Below are positions 27,401-33,989 of a stretch of 64,000 bases of DNA, in pieces. The position numbers were made by a program, and so were the translations under genes. Position 1 is the first letter of the stretch, and each line of letters starts with the position of its first letter. The notes below the pieces were generated by a model that saw only the letters and a list, made by a program, of their open reading frames with translations, ran no database searches and had not been told where the DNA came from. The stretch comes from JAGQRJ01 sp041402045 (GTDB lineage: Bacteria; Planctomycetota; J058). The stretch spans positions 1-64,000 of the forward strand of contig JAWKSZ010000028.1 of assembly GCA_041402045.1 (NCBI GenBank), given 5' to 3'.

Positions 27401-30400
27401 CGACCACGGTCTTGAGCTGGGCCTACCGCTACGACCCCGACGAGCTGCTCCAGGAGGTGGTGCAGCCCGAGGGCAACCGCACCTTCACGGAGTACGACGA
27501 GCGGAACCTGGTCATCCAGGCGACCCGCGGGTTCGGCGACGTCCAGGCGTCTACTGTCCGGGTGGACTACGACCTCAACGGCAACCGGGTGCGGGTCACC
27601 GACGCACAGGACAACGACGGCAACGGGCTCGGCGAAGAGACCGTCTTCGCCTTCGACGGGTTCGATCGCCTCGTCCAGGTGACCGACGCGCTCGGGAACG
27701 TCGCCGCGACCGACTACGACGTGGCGGGCAATGTCGTCGAGCGGCGGGTGGACGGGCACCCCGCGAATCTACCCGCGGCCGCGAACGTGACCCTCAAGCG
27801 CGTGTTCTTCTCCCACGACGAGCTGGGGCGCGTGTATCAGGTCGACGAGGCGCTGTTCGTGGCCGGCGCGGTGGCGCCGGTGCGGCCGGTGGTCTTGTCG
27901 GACGGGAACAGCGACGGCTTCGTCACCGCGCAGTTCGAGTTCGATCGCCTGGGCCGGCTAACCCACACCGTCGAGGACGACGGCGAGGTCACCCGCAGCG
28001 TGTTCGACGGGGTCAGCCGCGTCGTGGAGAGCGTCGACGCGCTCGGCAACCGCATGCTGACCAGCTACGACCAGAACTCGAACGCCCTGGCGGTGACCAG
28101 CGTGGAGCGGAGCCCCGAGGGGCTGGTGCCGGACGAGGTGTTCACCACGCGCTACGTCTGGGACCAGCTCGACCGCCTCGTGCGCGCGACCGACAACGCG
28201 GGCCAGACCACGCGCTTCGCCTACGACTCGAGGGACAACCTCGTGTTCAGGAGCGACCCCGAGGGGGCCGTGGTCGCGGACCCGCTCGGAGTGTTCCCGG
28301 GGAACGTCAACGCGCCGGGGAACACGTGCACCTGGTTCTACGACGGGTTGGATCGCCAGGTGCGGCAGCTATGTGACCTGCGGGTCGGCGGGACCGGGGC
28401 CGGAGGGTTGGACACGTCGAATCCGACGAACCCCGACGGGCAGGTGTCGTTGAGCTACGTGTTCGACGGGAACTCGCGGCTGACCGGGATCGTCGACGAC
28501 AACCTCAACCGCACGTCGTTTGGGTGGGACGCGCTGGATCGGAAGACGAGCCAGACGAACGCGGACGGCGAGAGCTACGTGTATGGGTACGACCGGGATC
28601 ACAACCTTGTGAGCGTGGTCGATCCGAACGGGTCGGTGTGCGCGAAGACCTACGACGTGCTGAACCGGCTCGTGCAGGTCGACGTCGCGCGGGCCGCCGG
28701 TGTGGTGGGGACCACGCAGGAGGTGTTCGGCTACGACGGGCTCTCGCGCATGACGTCGGCCGTGGACGACAACGGGGCTGCGCCGGATCAGACGTGTGCG
28801 TGGGTGTTCGACTCCCTCAGCCGTGTGGCCGAGGAGCAGCAGAACGGGACGCCGGTGTCGAGCCGGTATGCCGGAGACGGCAAGCGCTTGGCCTGCGTCT
28901 ATCCGGGCGGGCGGGTCGTGTCGCAGACATTCGACGCGATCGACCGCGTGAAGAGCGTGTCGGACGCCGGCGGCGTGATCGCGACCTCGGACTGGATCGG
29001 GCCCGGGTATCGCGAGCTGCGGCGCGTGAACGGGAACGGGACCACGTTCTCCTTCGTGCAGGGCGGGGTCGATACCGGATACGACGCCGTCAAGCGGATC
29101 GTGCGGCTGCGGCACTTGACCGCTGGGGGCGTAGCCTTCGTCGATCGGGAGTACGGCTACAACCGGGCCAGCCAGCGCACGTTCGAGCGGCGCAACGACG
29201 ACTTTGGGCAGACGGACAGCTACGTCTACGACTCGATGTACCGGGTCGTGGACTCGTTGTACGACCAGGGCGGGAGCGGCGGGACCACGCGGGACGTCGC
29301 CCAGCAGAGCTACCGGCTCGACGGCGTGGGCAACCGGCGCGTGGTGGAGCAGCAGACGGCGTCGGTTGGGGTCGTGAGCGTGGCTCACAGCGTGAACGAG
29401 GTGAACGAGTACACCGCGATCGGGGCGGTGGCCAGGGCGCACTCCGACAACGGGAACCTGGTCGACGACGGGACGCGGCTGTTCAGCTTCGACTACAAGA
29501 ACCGGCTGGTGGGGGTCACGGAGAAGTCCACCGGGACGCCGATCGCCACTTACGTCTACTACTCGGACAACCGCAGGGCGCAGAAGACGGTGTTCGCGAC
29601 CGGGGAGACGACCACGTTCTTCTACGACGGGTGGCAGGTCTGTGAGGAGACTGGCGCGTCGAACGCGACCTATGTGTGGAACCCGGTCTACGTGGACGAG
29701 CTCTGTCGCATGGATCGCGACGGGGGGCAGTTCTATGCGCACCAGAACGCTCGGGCGGACGTGGTCGCGGTGTCGGACGCGACAGGCGCCGTGGTCGAGC
29801 AGCGGTTCTTTGACGACTACGGGCAGGTCTTCGATACGGCGAAGCAGGGGACGACGCTGTCGGCGGTCGGGAATCCCTACGGGTTCCAGGGGCGGCGGCT
29901 AGATCCCGAGACGGGGCTCTACTACTTCAGGAACAGGTATTACTCGCCGAGCGAGGGGCGCTTCATACAGCGCGATCCGGTGTGGGACGCCGGGAACGTG
30001 GGTGGTCAGTACTCGTTTGCTGGGTCTGGGCCGCTGTCGCGAATGGATCCCAGTGGTACTGACGCGATTGCCGCAGCTATGGCAGAGTTCACGCTCGCGG
30101 CGATGCGCATGGGGTCCGTCCCACTCGCTTCTGCACTTACCGACGCGGGCATGGACGCGGCAGTCGCACGGCTTCTAGCGAATTCAGCATTTATTGATGG
30201 GGCAACGCTAGGCCCCACCGCCAAACTCTCTGAGAAGGCAGTAGAAAGCACCGCAAAATTCTCTGGGAAGGCTGCTGCCGCTAGAGGTGGTCTCTACGGG
30301 ACCCTCGCTCTTGCTGCGTGGTGGTTGGCAGATTCCTACATCCAGCGGGACATTGGCCGCGAACTCGCCGAGAACACGAACCGGCAGACGTTCCTAGAGG

Positions 30401-30933
30401 GCCAGTTGCGAGGAACGGGTTCAGGAAGTGGTGCAGGCACATGGCTTGACAGGTTCCTCGCGGACAATGGCCGTTTGCCCAATGCCTCCGAACTCGTCAA
30501 CCTGAGCAACATGCTCAACAAGGGGGACTTCGCAGGAATCTTGGACCAGATCGGGGACTACTGCAACGGAGGTCCTGGTGGCCCTGGGCCCAACTTGCCT
30601 GGACTTGGAGCAGGGGACAGTTACGAGCAGGCTGTGCGTGACTCGGAAGGCGGAGAAGAGGGCCGAGTCGAGTGGGCCCCCGGTCAGACGTTGCAAGTCG
30701 ACTCCATTACTTCTGAAGCCTTGACCCAAGCGAAACACTCAAATTGGGCAAATGCCCCAGAAAATAGATTCGGGAGTGAGAACTCCCTCCAGTTCATGAA
30801 GAACTGGCTTGCGGCACAAAGGGAGGGGAAGATATCGAGGCTTACGACTCCGATTGACCCCGGACCCAAGCGTCGAAACTTCCTAGAAGCGATCGCACCG
30901 GGGACTGACGTTCGAGTCTGGGATCCTCGTTAG
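21418..30933 (+). CDS. Giant Rhs/YD-repeat secreted protein with HYR domains and a variable C-terminal tip (candidate polymorphic toxin)
   Basis: The GTG at 21418 (GGAGGT upstream) starts an uninterrupted 3171-codon gene. The signal peptide ends AWA-QE (about residue 23). A beta-rich region comes next, then two HYR domains (about 338-500). Ig/Big-type domains follow to about 990, then a carboxypeptidase-regulatory-like domain (about 998-1062). A DUF6531-like entry lies at about 1295 (GGSVVLSTGEERLDRVDL). Then come some 1500 residues of YD repeats, which form a cocoon-like shell in known Rhs/TcC proteins. The Rhs core-associated motif is at 2819-2880 (NPYGFQGRRLDPETGLYYFRNRYY ... MDPSGTD). The DPSG motif marks the usual self-cleavage boundary. 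Beyond it lies a 290-residue tip unlike the rest. It is the fourth gene of a plus-strand block, followed 9 bases later by a small acidic gene. Confidence 0.92.
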   Translation: MSFASRLLPLTLLGLALGTSAWAQECVPRRLVDGLPRTEFAPGLTTTSFTPPATAGAWFLTVERGAAAPVRVELDGQAVVRVQDWSPNIRVLRVPVTVATPSALRVRVLGSAPAAVQVQGVVDEADLTPIVGQRVAEREVFAQRFLGGVPPTLDTASVAVPEPGLYTLQAQNGNPDGSGRVLLARPRWNQERVLGLLHLNTASASGAVLPLPQNALEVFALGPAGSFVDLSLRGWVVDELAPSASWTSPPAGSTVSAGTALELVYADGNSGVLTDEITILLNGQDVTALFTVGENAATATAGALPLASGSNTLVATVLDRACNQTQASVTFQFGSGDVTPPVLTQPADLVVEQASPQGSVVAYVDPTATDDTDPNPVVSCAPPSGSLFPPGTTTVTCTATDASGNQSSVTFTVTVQDTTAPTLTQPADLLVEQAGPLGTVVAYADPTASDAADPAPVVSCTPPSGSLFPPGATTVTCTATDASGNQSSVTFTVTVEDTTAPTLTVSPPDGSTVSTSQVPLQASYADGGSGVDLASFQATLDGQDVSGSFSVGPSSAQALSPALLDGAHTLVITVSDLAGNPTAVSSTFTVDTGADAPFALELSLSPAAPSAVPALTANDLTLRAVTAGGQTATGFSGFVLFSASDGLEPLDGLVVELTPADQGQLTIPGVAFFQTLGTVVVTAASLEEAPNDPSGSLPVTVVLPEPVIFPTPPATTGADRAVLIQGLSYPGQPVELVLNGQVVATTNAGVSGDFAFSRVVAPGTSTLFVQATNPSTSTLTPSQTVTVTAPPPAPVALSVQPPALSLNLDQVATLVVTESFADGSTADVTALAAYSSSNPALVNVIGPGEVVALAPGQATLTVSYDGLSVDVPVSVGIAALIQSSPAAGEAEVAVTRETILRFSAPLDTASVTSSSVFASFAGQPLAARQHLSPDRKTLTLFYDPPLPASSRVRVTVDGDQLLAQGAQIDADRDGFAGGVAQIDFDTLSLSVVDGTAVCGRVFASEILSVSGGGSVNVPLEGVRITVDGQEDTLFAITDANGNFRLEPAPAGKFFVHIDGRTATTGVPPGAYYPFVGKPYVGVAEEETNVGEIFLPLVTPGTLQPVSATEDTVLTFPPGVVSQYPELQGLELTVAADSLYANDGTRGGSVGVAPVSPERLPGPLPPGLDFSIVITVQTDGPTNFDVPAAVRFPNLAGLPPGSKTALWSFNHDVGAWEVVGSMTVTADGLWVVTDPGVGILAPGWHSIQSGGTFSGGPVEDYTSPPGLPPCFYPFTTCPITSGSEVGHNDGSADGTCTDPAGGSVVLSTGEERLDRVDLAIPGRAGLDFVMRRRYRSRVFLDGPLGHSWDFDYNQRLFADGEDVVRVNGRSRVDSWERLPDGSYRSPRGNFGTLIQEVDGSFVLRMPDGMKKYYQTNGLLYCLQDRHGNQLQFQYDARDNLALVIDTYGREIEFVFETFADGRDRLVRIRDFAGREVEYRYDTNYDLVEVRSPVVIGTTTGNDFPQGRVERYAYASGQSHPSLDHNLVAITRPEEVARGGPPWKTFVYGTDPQDLVRFDKVLAFTEGGVNASGVAAGGTTTIDYEELNQGVSPGDLDLPRGKATVTRRNGNVRELFVNERLDHIITRQLTRGLRAGEPAFYETRSYFTSDSQLLRRVFPQGNELRLAYGSGTRGLQDQVVEKRLIADARGGGEDLVTTFSYEPLFLRLASVTDPRGNATGYVPPLGTPSAARYTTTTTFDYQEGTDPVPEAARFGIDLSGIARGLGDLNGDGRVDQVAGNAVRVDLPTVELRPDSQQAAELGGTAQAIFSEFAWNDRGQLLRSVDAEGNVTTLAYYPEDDPDGDGRTTLSKFELLGTGETGYLRQVVRDAELGTRRSYMGPLAGLTTQFRYDEVGNLVATINPRGVETQLEVTALNEVVRVVRGARVDEAVARGQLITGESPFGYQVRTWFDHNGRAVRVERENRDSTTAGVGAFVETITEYDILNNPVAVSRELDATTVLSWAYRYDPDELLQEVVQPEGNRTFTEYDERNLVIQATRGFGDVQASTVRVDYDLNGNRVRVTDAQDNDGNGLGEETVFAFDGFDRLVQVTDALGNVAATDYDVAGNVVERRVDGHPANLPAAANVTLKRVFFSHDELGRVYQVDEALFVAGAVAPVRPVVLSDGNSDGFVTAQFEFDRLGRLTHTVEDDGEVTRSVFDGVSRVVESVDALGNRMLTSYDQNSNALAVTSVERSPEGLVPDEVFTTRYVWDQLDRLVRATDNAGQTTRFAYDSRDNLVFRSDPEGAVVADPLGVFPGNVNAPGNTCTWFYDGLDRQVRQLCDLRVGGTGAGGLDTSNPTNPDGQVSLSYVFDGNSRLTGIVDDNLNRTSFGWDALDRKTSQTNADGESYVYGYDRDHNLVSVVDPNGSVCAKTYDVLNRLVQVDVARAAGVVGTTQEVFGYDGLSRMTSAVDDNGAAPDQTCAWVFDSLSRVAEEQQNGTPVSSRYAGDGKRLACVYPGGRVVSQTFDAIDRVKSVSDAGGVIATSDWIGPGYRELRRVNGNGTTFSFVQGGVDTGYDAVKRIVRLRHLTAGGVAFVDREYGYNRASQRTFERRNDDFGQTDSYVYDSMYRVVDSLYDQGGSGGTTRDVAQQSYRLDGVGNRRVVEQQTASVGVVSVAHSVNEVNEYTAIGAVARAHSDNGNLVDDGTRLFSFDYKNRLVGVTEKSTGTPIATYVYYSDNRRAQKTVFATGETTTFFYDGWQVCEETGASNATYVWNPVYVDELCRMDRDGGQFYAHQNARADVVAVSDATGAVVEQRFFDDYGQVFDTAKQGTTLSAVGNPYGFQGRRLDPETGLYYFRNRYYSPSEGRFIQRDPVWDAGNVGGQYSFAGSGPLSRMDPSGTDAIAAAMAEFTLAAMRMGSVPLASALTDAGMDAAVARLLANSAFIDGATLGPTAKLSEKAVESTAKFSGKAAAARGGLYGTLALAAWWLADSYIQRDIGRELAENTNRQTFLEGQLRGTGSGSGAGTWLDRFLADNGRLPNASELVNLSNMLNKGDFAGILDQIGDYCNGGPGGPGPNLPGLGAGDSYEQAVRDSEGGEEGRVEWAPGQTLQVDSITSEALTQAKHSNWANAPENRFGSENSLQFMKNWLAAQREGKISRLTTPIDPGPKRRNFLEAIAPGTDVRVWDPR
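22561..22915 (+). repeat. Near-identical tandem HYR modules, 240-bp period
   Basis: The stretch 22561-22675 recurs at 22801-22915 with only a few substitutions, encoding PPSGSLFPPG ... TTVTCTATDASGNQSS ... in both HYR domains of the Rhs protein. Nearly all differences are synonymous or third-position. This indicates a recent duplication or ongoing gene conversion between the two modules. HYR domains are Ig-like adhesion modules. Confidence 0.85.
30060..30933 (+). other. Rhs C-terminal tip: candidate PD-(D/E)XK-type nuclease toxin domain
   Basis: This region encodes residues about 2880-3171, after DPSG. The DNA is clearly poorer in GC than the 70 percent of the preceding YD region, as in other exchangeable Rhs tips. 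A hydrophobic segment GGLYGTLALAAWWLADSYI (about 2960-2980) could be a translocation helix. Near the end, Asp3095 (LQVDSI) followed by Gln3104-x-Lys3106 (LTQAKHSN) fits the D...(E/Q)xK pattern of restriction-endonuclease-fold toxins, followed by an alpha helix (SLQFMKNWLAAQREGK). I see no other known toxin motif. The nuclease call is inference from a short motif; the exchangeable-tip call is stronger. Confidence 0.55.
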
Positions 30934-30942
30934 GAGAACCTA

Positions 30943-31287
30943 GTGGCTGGCTTGCTAAACCATGGAAAGACCTTTACCCGTCTGCCTCAGGGAACCCCCG
31001 ACGGCCCGTACGAACTGGTCTTGGACTACAGCGAAACCGTGTCGAACACCACCTGGCGCAAGATCGCGAGCCTGCTCGCAAATCGCGGCGTCCCGTCTGA
31101 ACTCCTGCCTGAATATGCAGACAATTTCAACTTGGACGAGGACCGGATACGCAACCAATGCGAACAGATACGGGAGGCCATATGGAGCCGTGACCCTCTC
31201 CCCGAAGATGACCCCCTAGCGTTCTACTACAATTTGCTCCTTGGCTGGATTGCGGCTGGCGACTACTTTTTCTTTGCACAGTCCTAA
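30943..31287 (+). CDS. Putative cognate immunity protein of the Rhs tip
   Basis: The GTG at 30943 has TAGGAG nine bases upstream and lies 9 bases after the Rhs stop. The 114-residue product is cytosolic (no signal) and acidic (SRDPLPEDDPL, NLDEDRIRNQCEQ). It is largely helical, ending in a hydrophobic FYYNLLLGWIAAGDYFFF stretch. No family is recognised. A small acidic gene directly after an Rhs tip, with the same low GC as the tip, is the usual setting of an immunity gene that neutralises the toxin in the producing cell. The sequence itself does not prove this. Confidence 0.65.
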   Translation: MAGLLNHGKTFTRLPQGTPDGPYELVLDYSETVSNTTWRKIASLLANRGVPSELLPEYADNFNLDEDRIRNQCEQIREAIWSRDPLPEDDPLAFYYNLLLGWIAAGDYFFFAQS

Positions 31288-31706
31288 CTCCCCTGCTCTC
31301 GGATTACTTGGACACCAAGCTGGGACGTCGGTCCTGACCAGGACCGTCCCCGCCCATGACCAAGCGAGAGCCCATACCGCAGTGGCGCGAAGGCGCGAGT
31401 AGATGCCGCTTCTCCGAAGCCAGGAAGCCCGGGGCCGTGCGCTGCCTCGCAGTCGTCGAGGATCTCGACACGCGGAACTCGCTGGGCAGAAGCCCGAGGG
31501 AGAAGCGGAAGCCCCACAGCTGAAGCGAAGCCCGCAGGCGTCAGCTCTTCACCGAGTTCTCCACGTCGGTCGAATTCGCAGCTTGCGAATTTCCTCCAAG
31601 GCGGGGCGGGGCGGTCGACCGACAATGCGAAGGGGGTCCTTGGGCAGACATAGCGATCTCTTCGCATCGAGAGAAGAAGCTATGCTCGATTAGGAGGATC
31701 TCTCGT
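31288..31706 (+). other. Intergenic stretch without a convincing gene
   Basis: These 419 bases lie between the putative immunity gene and the second member of the MTDSR family. Open frames here are Arg/Ser-rich with no plausible start signal, so I reject them. The only clear signal is AGGAGG at 31692-31697, the ribosome binding site of the gene at 31707. Composition is mixed, lower in GC than the operons. It may be debris from earlier toxin/immunity exchanges, but I can recognise no remnant. Confidence 0.6.
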
Positions 31707-32458
31707 ATGACCGACTCCCGGCTCTCACGCCTAGAACGTGCCTGGGAGGCTTCTGGTAGCGCTATAGACGAAGCCGCCTACCTGCGGGAGCGCGTGCGAA
31801 CTGGGGATCTTTCGCGAGACCGGTTGGACCTGGCGGCGTACTGTGGGAATCAGGGTGCCCGAGCGGCAAGAGACGAAGGTCCTGAAGTAGAAGGTGCCGT
31901 GAGCCCCCTCCGCCCGGCTCCACAGGAACGCGTTGCTCACATGCGGTCATGCTGGTCCACCTGGCGCCACAAACTACCGCCGGACCTCGAGCGCCTCCTT
32001 GTTTGGCTGTGCGGACTACGCAACATCCACAAGACCGCCACCGCGCAGGCCTGCTGCGCGATCGCGCGCCATTCGCTTTCGACCCAAGGCTACCCGGAAG
32101 GCATCGGAGCGCTCGAGCTCAGGCTGAGAGCTGCGGAGCAATGGTGCCAGGACCCGACTCTAGCGAACGCTACGAGGGCACACGATCCGGCACTGGAGCT
32201 GGGGAAGTCTCGCCTTATCCTGGAGACTCGCGATACGAAAACCTACACTTTGTTTCGACGACCGCAGCACAGATCGCGGTCGACTCGCACGAGTTCGACG
32301 AGAGGTTGCGTGAGCGGGTCACCGAGCCCGAAGAAGACCTGCGGATTAACGTTGAGCACCTGCTTAGGCTGGTGACCTTCGAGCTTGGGGATGTAGCGGA
32401 GAACCTACGCCAAGTGGCAGTTAGGGCCCTCCTAGCCTGGGCGTTGCAACGCACTTGA
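31707..32458 (+). pseudogene. Second MTDSR-family protein, frameshifted near 32205
   Basis: ATG 31707 follows an AGGAGG site by nine bases. The first about 165 residues (MTDSRLSRLERAWEASGS, then DEAAYLRERVRTGDLSRDRLDLAAYCGNQGARAA) match the family member at 15921-16604. The frame then turns into Ser/Arg-rich nonsense and stops at 32375. The expected family C-terminus (SPYPGDSRYENLHFV ... VNVEHLL-like helix ... ALLAWALQRT) is in another frame and stops at 32458. One indel near 32200-32215 accounts for this. A function is not known; both members flank the Rhs block in opposite orientation. Confidence 0.65.
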
Positions 32459-32507
32459 GCCGAAGGGCGAAGGGCGAAAGGTCCCATTGGTCAACCGAGG
32501 CTGATTC

Positions 32508-32595
32508 TGGGCGGCCCTGCGGGCCGCTCCCCCGTCCGTAGGTTCGGGTCTTTGGGCGGCCCTGCGGGCCGCTCCCCCGTCCGTAGGTTCGGGTC
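32508..32595. repeat. REP-like hairpin doublet (43-bp unit, twice)
   Basis: Two identical 43-bp units, 32508-32550 and 32553-32595, are separated by two bases. Each contains a 7-bp perfect stem GCGGCCC/GGGCCGC around a TGC loop, followed by CTCCCCCGTCCGTAGGTTCGGGTC. Short palindromes in pairs beside a RAYT gene (stop at 32793) match REP/BIME elements that RAYT transposases act on in other bacteria. The interval 32596-32792 shows nothing else I can name. Confidence 0.7.
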
Positions 32596-32792
32596 CAAAG
32601 CACCTCTCGGCGCCGTCGAACGACCGCCGTCGGCTCGCCCATGAAGCACGGGTCTGCCCGCGAGGAAACCGCTCAGACGCCCCAGGAAGCGCTCTGCTGC
32701 GTTGGACGCGTACATGCCGCCGCCTGGCCTGATCCTCTTGGGTCCGGCTCTCTGAGGCCGCGAGACGCGCAGCCGGCTCGAGCGCAAGCGCG

Positions 32793-33839
32793 CTAGGCGC
32801 GCAGGATCAGCTCCGTCGAGAGCTGGCACTTGTCGACCTTGTGCTTCCCGTACGTGCCAAGCGGGAACTCGACCGCGTAGTCGCCGTCTTGCCAGGCAGA
32901 CAGGGCAGTTCGGTACGCCTCCCGCCAGGCCTGGAGGCCGCGCAGCAGCTCTTGGCGTTCGCCCTCCTCGTTCCCGCTCGCGATCCGCGGATTGAGGCCG
33001 AAGGAGGGAAAGGTGTCGCCTGCGGATTCCCACCACTTGACCGCGCGGATCCTGGCGACGCCCAGGAAGGCGTGCTTGCCCTCGACCTGGCGTCGGCGGT
33101 GGATCTGGTCGATCTCCTGCTCGACGGCGGCTCGCACGCGCTGGCGGAAGGCCTCGTGGCGCTCGGGCGGGATCAAGGAAGGAACCTTCACCTCGAGGGG
33201 GATCACCTCGGGGAGGGTGCTGCGAGCTTCCCGCACCCGAACGCCGTCCTCACGGTCCCGAGCCTCGGCCTGCTCGCGCTCGGCCTCCGCCCTGCGGACC
33301 TCCGCAGGGGTCATGGAGCCCCGCGCGATCCAGCGCTTGGCTCGCTTGCCGCCAAAGAACGCGTAGTCCGGGCGCGGCACCAGGATCGACAAGGTCCCCA
33401 TGTCCTCGGGGCGGGTCGAGAAACCCGGCCACTGCTCGGGGCGCTCGACCAGGCCGTCCTTCACCGCGTTCGTGTAGAGGTAGACCAACTCGCGGACGAG
33501 GGTGTCCTCGTCGTGGATCTCGACGTTGCTGTAGGGGTCCGAAGACCAGAAGCGCTCACCGCGCCCCCAGTGCGCGTTCAGGGCGCGCGCAGTCAGGAGG
33601 TTCAGGATCTCCATGAACCTCGGCAGCTCGCCCTTGGGGTCTCCAACCTTGGCGTGGAAATGGTTCGCCTGCACCGTCACGGCGTAGAGCTCCACCGAGG
33701 TGAGCTGGAGCGCGCGAGCTAGGGCGTACTTGAAGATCTCGTTGGTCGCCTTGCTGGGCTTGAGGAAGAACCTGCGCTCGGAGCAACGAGCGGTCACCAG
33801 GTGGATCTGGTCGTGGAGCACGCGACGGGGGTCGGTCAT
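32793..33839 (-). CDS. REP-associated tyrosine transposase (RAYT, IS200-like Y1 family)
   Basis: ATG 33839 gives 348 residues. The HUH single-strand-nicking motif is His60-Phe-His62 in VQANHFHAKV. The catalytic tyrosine is probably Tyr120 in VYLYTNAVKDGLV, which aligns with the RAYT YIHLNPVRAGLV motif. The C-terminal 180 residues (long charged helix, then IHRRRQVEGKHAFLGVARIRA) are longer than in typical 150-200 residue RAYTs. These single-copy, immobile-looking proteins mobilise or maintain REP palindromes. A REP-like doublet lies 200 bp downstream. No left/right ends of an autonomous IS are visible around it. Confidence 0.85.
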   Translation of the reverse strand: MTDPRRVLHDQIHLVTARCSERRFFLKPSKATNEIFKYALARALQLTSVELYAVTVQANHFHAKVGDPKGELPRFMEILNLLTARALNAHWGRGERFWSSDPYSNVEIHDEDTLVRELVYLYTNAVKDGLVERPEQWPGFSTRPEDMGTLSILVPRPDYAFFGGKRAKRWIARGSMTPAEVRRAEAEREQAEARDREDGVRVREARSTLPEVIPLEVKVPSLIPPERHEAFRQRVRAAVEQEIDQIHRRRQVEGKHAFLGVARIRAVKWWESAGDTFPSFGLNPRIASGNEEGERQELLRGLQAWREAYRTALSAWQDGDYAVEFPLGTYGKHKVDKCQLSTELILRA

Positions 33840-33936
33840 GGGGCCTCAGCCCGACCGAGGCACGAGGCGTTCCGCTGAGGCAAAGGCTTACGGCAGGCTC
33901 TCAAGGTTCAGGAGCAGGTCACCCTAGGTGAACTGG

Positions 33937-33955
33937 TTGGGCAAGACTTGCCCAA
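33937..33955. terminator. Perfect 9-bp hairpin, candidate terminator
   Basis: TTGGGCAAG-A-CTTGCCCAA is a perfect 9-bp palindrome around one base. It lies 35 bases beyond the stop of the minus-strand gene ending at 33990 and about 100 bases upstream of the RAYT start. There is no T-tract. It may be a terminator, or an operator-like site because of its near-perfect symmetry. Confidence 0.45.
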
Positions 33956-33989
33956 TCGACCCACGCGACCTCCCGGACCCGGGACCTGG

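Noticed and set aside
31403..31693. A 96-codon frame between the immunity gene and the second family gene
   Set aside because: Arg/Ser/Gly-rich, no ribosome binding site, no hydrophobic pattern. Treated as non-coding.
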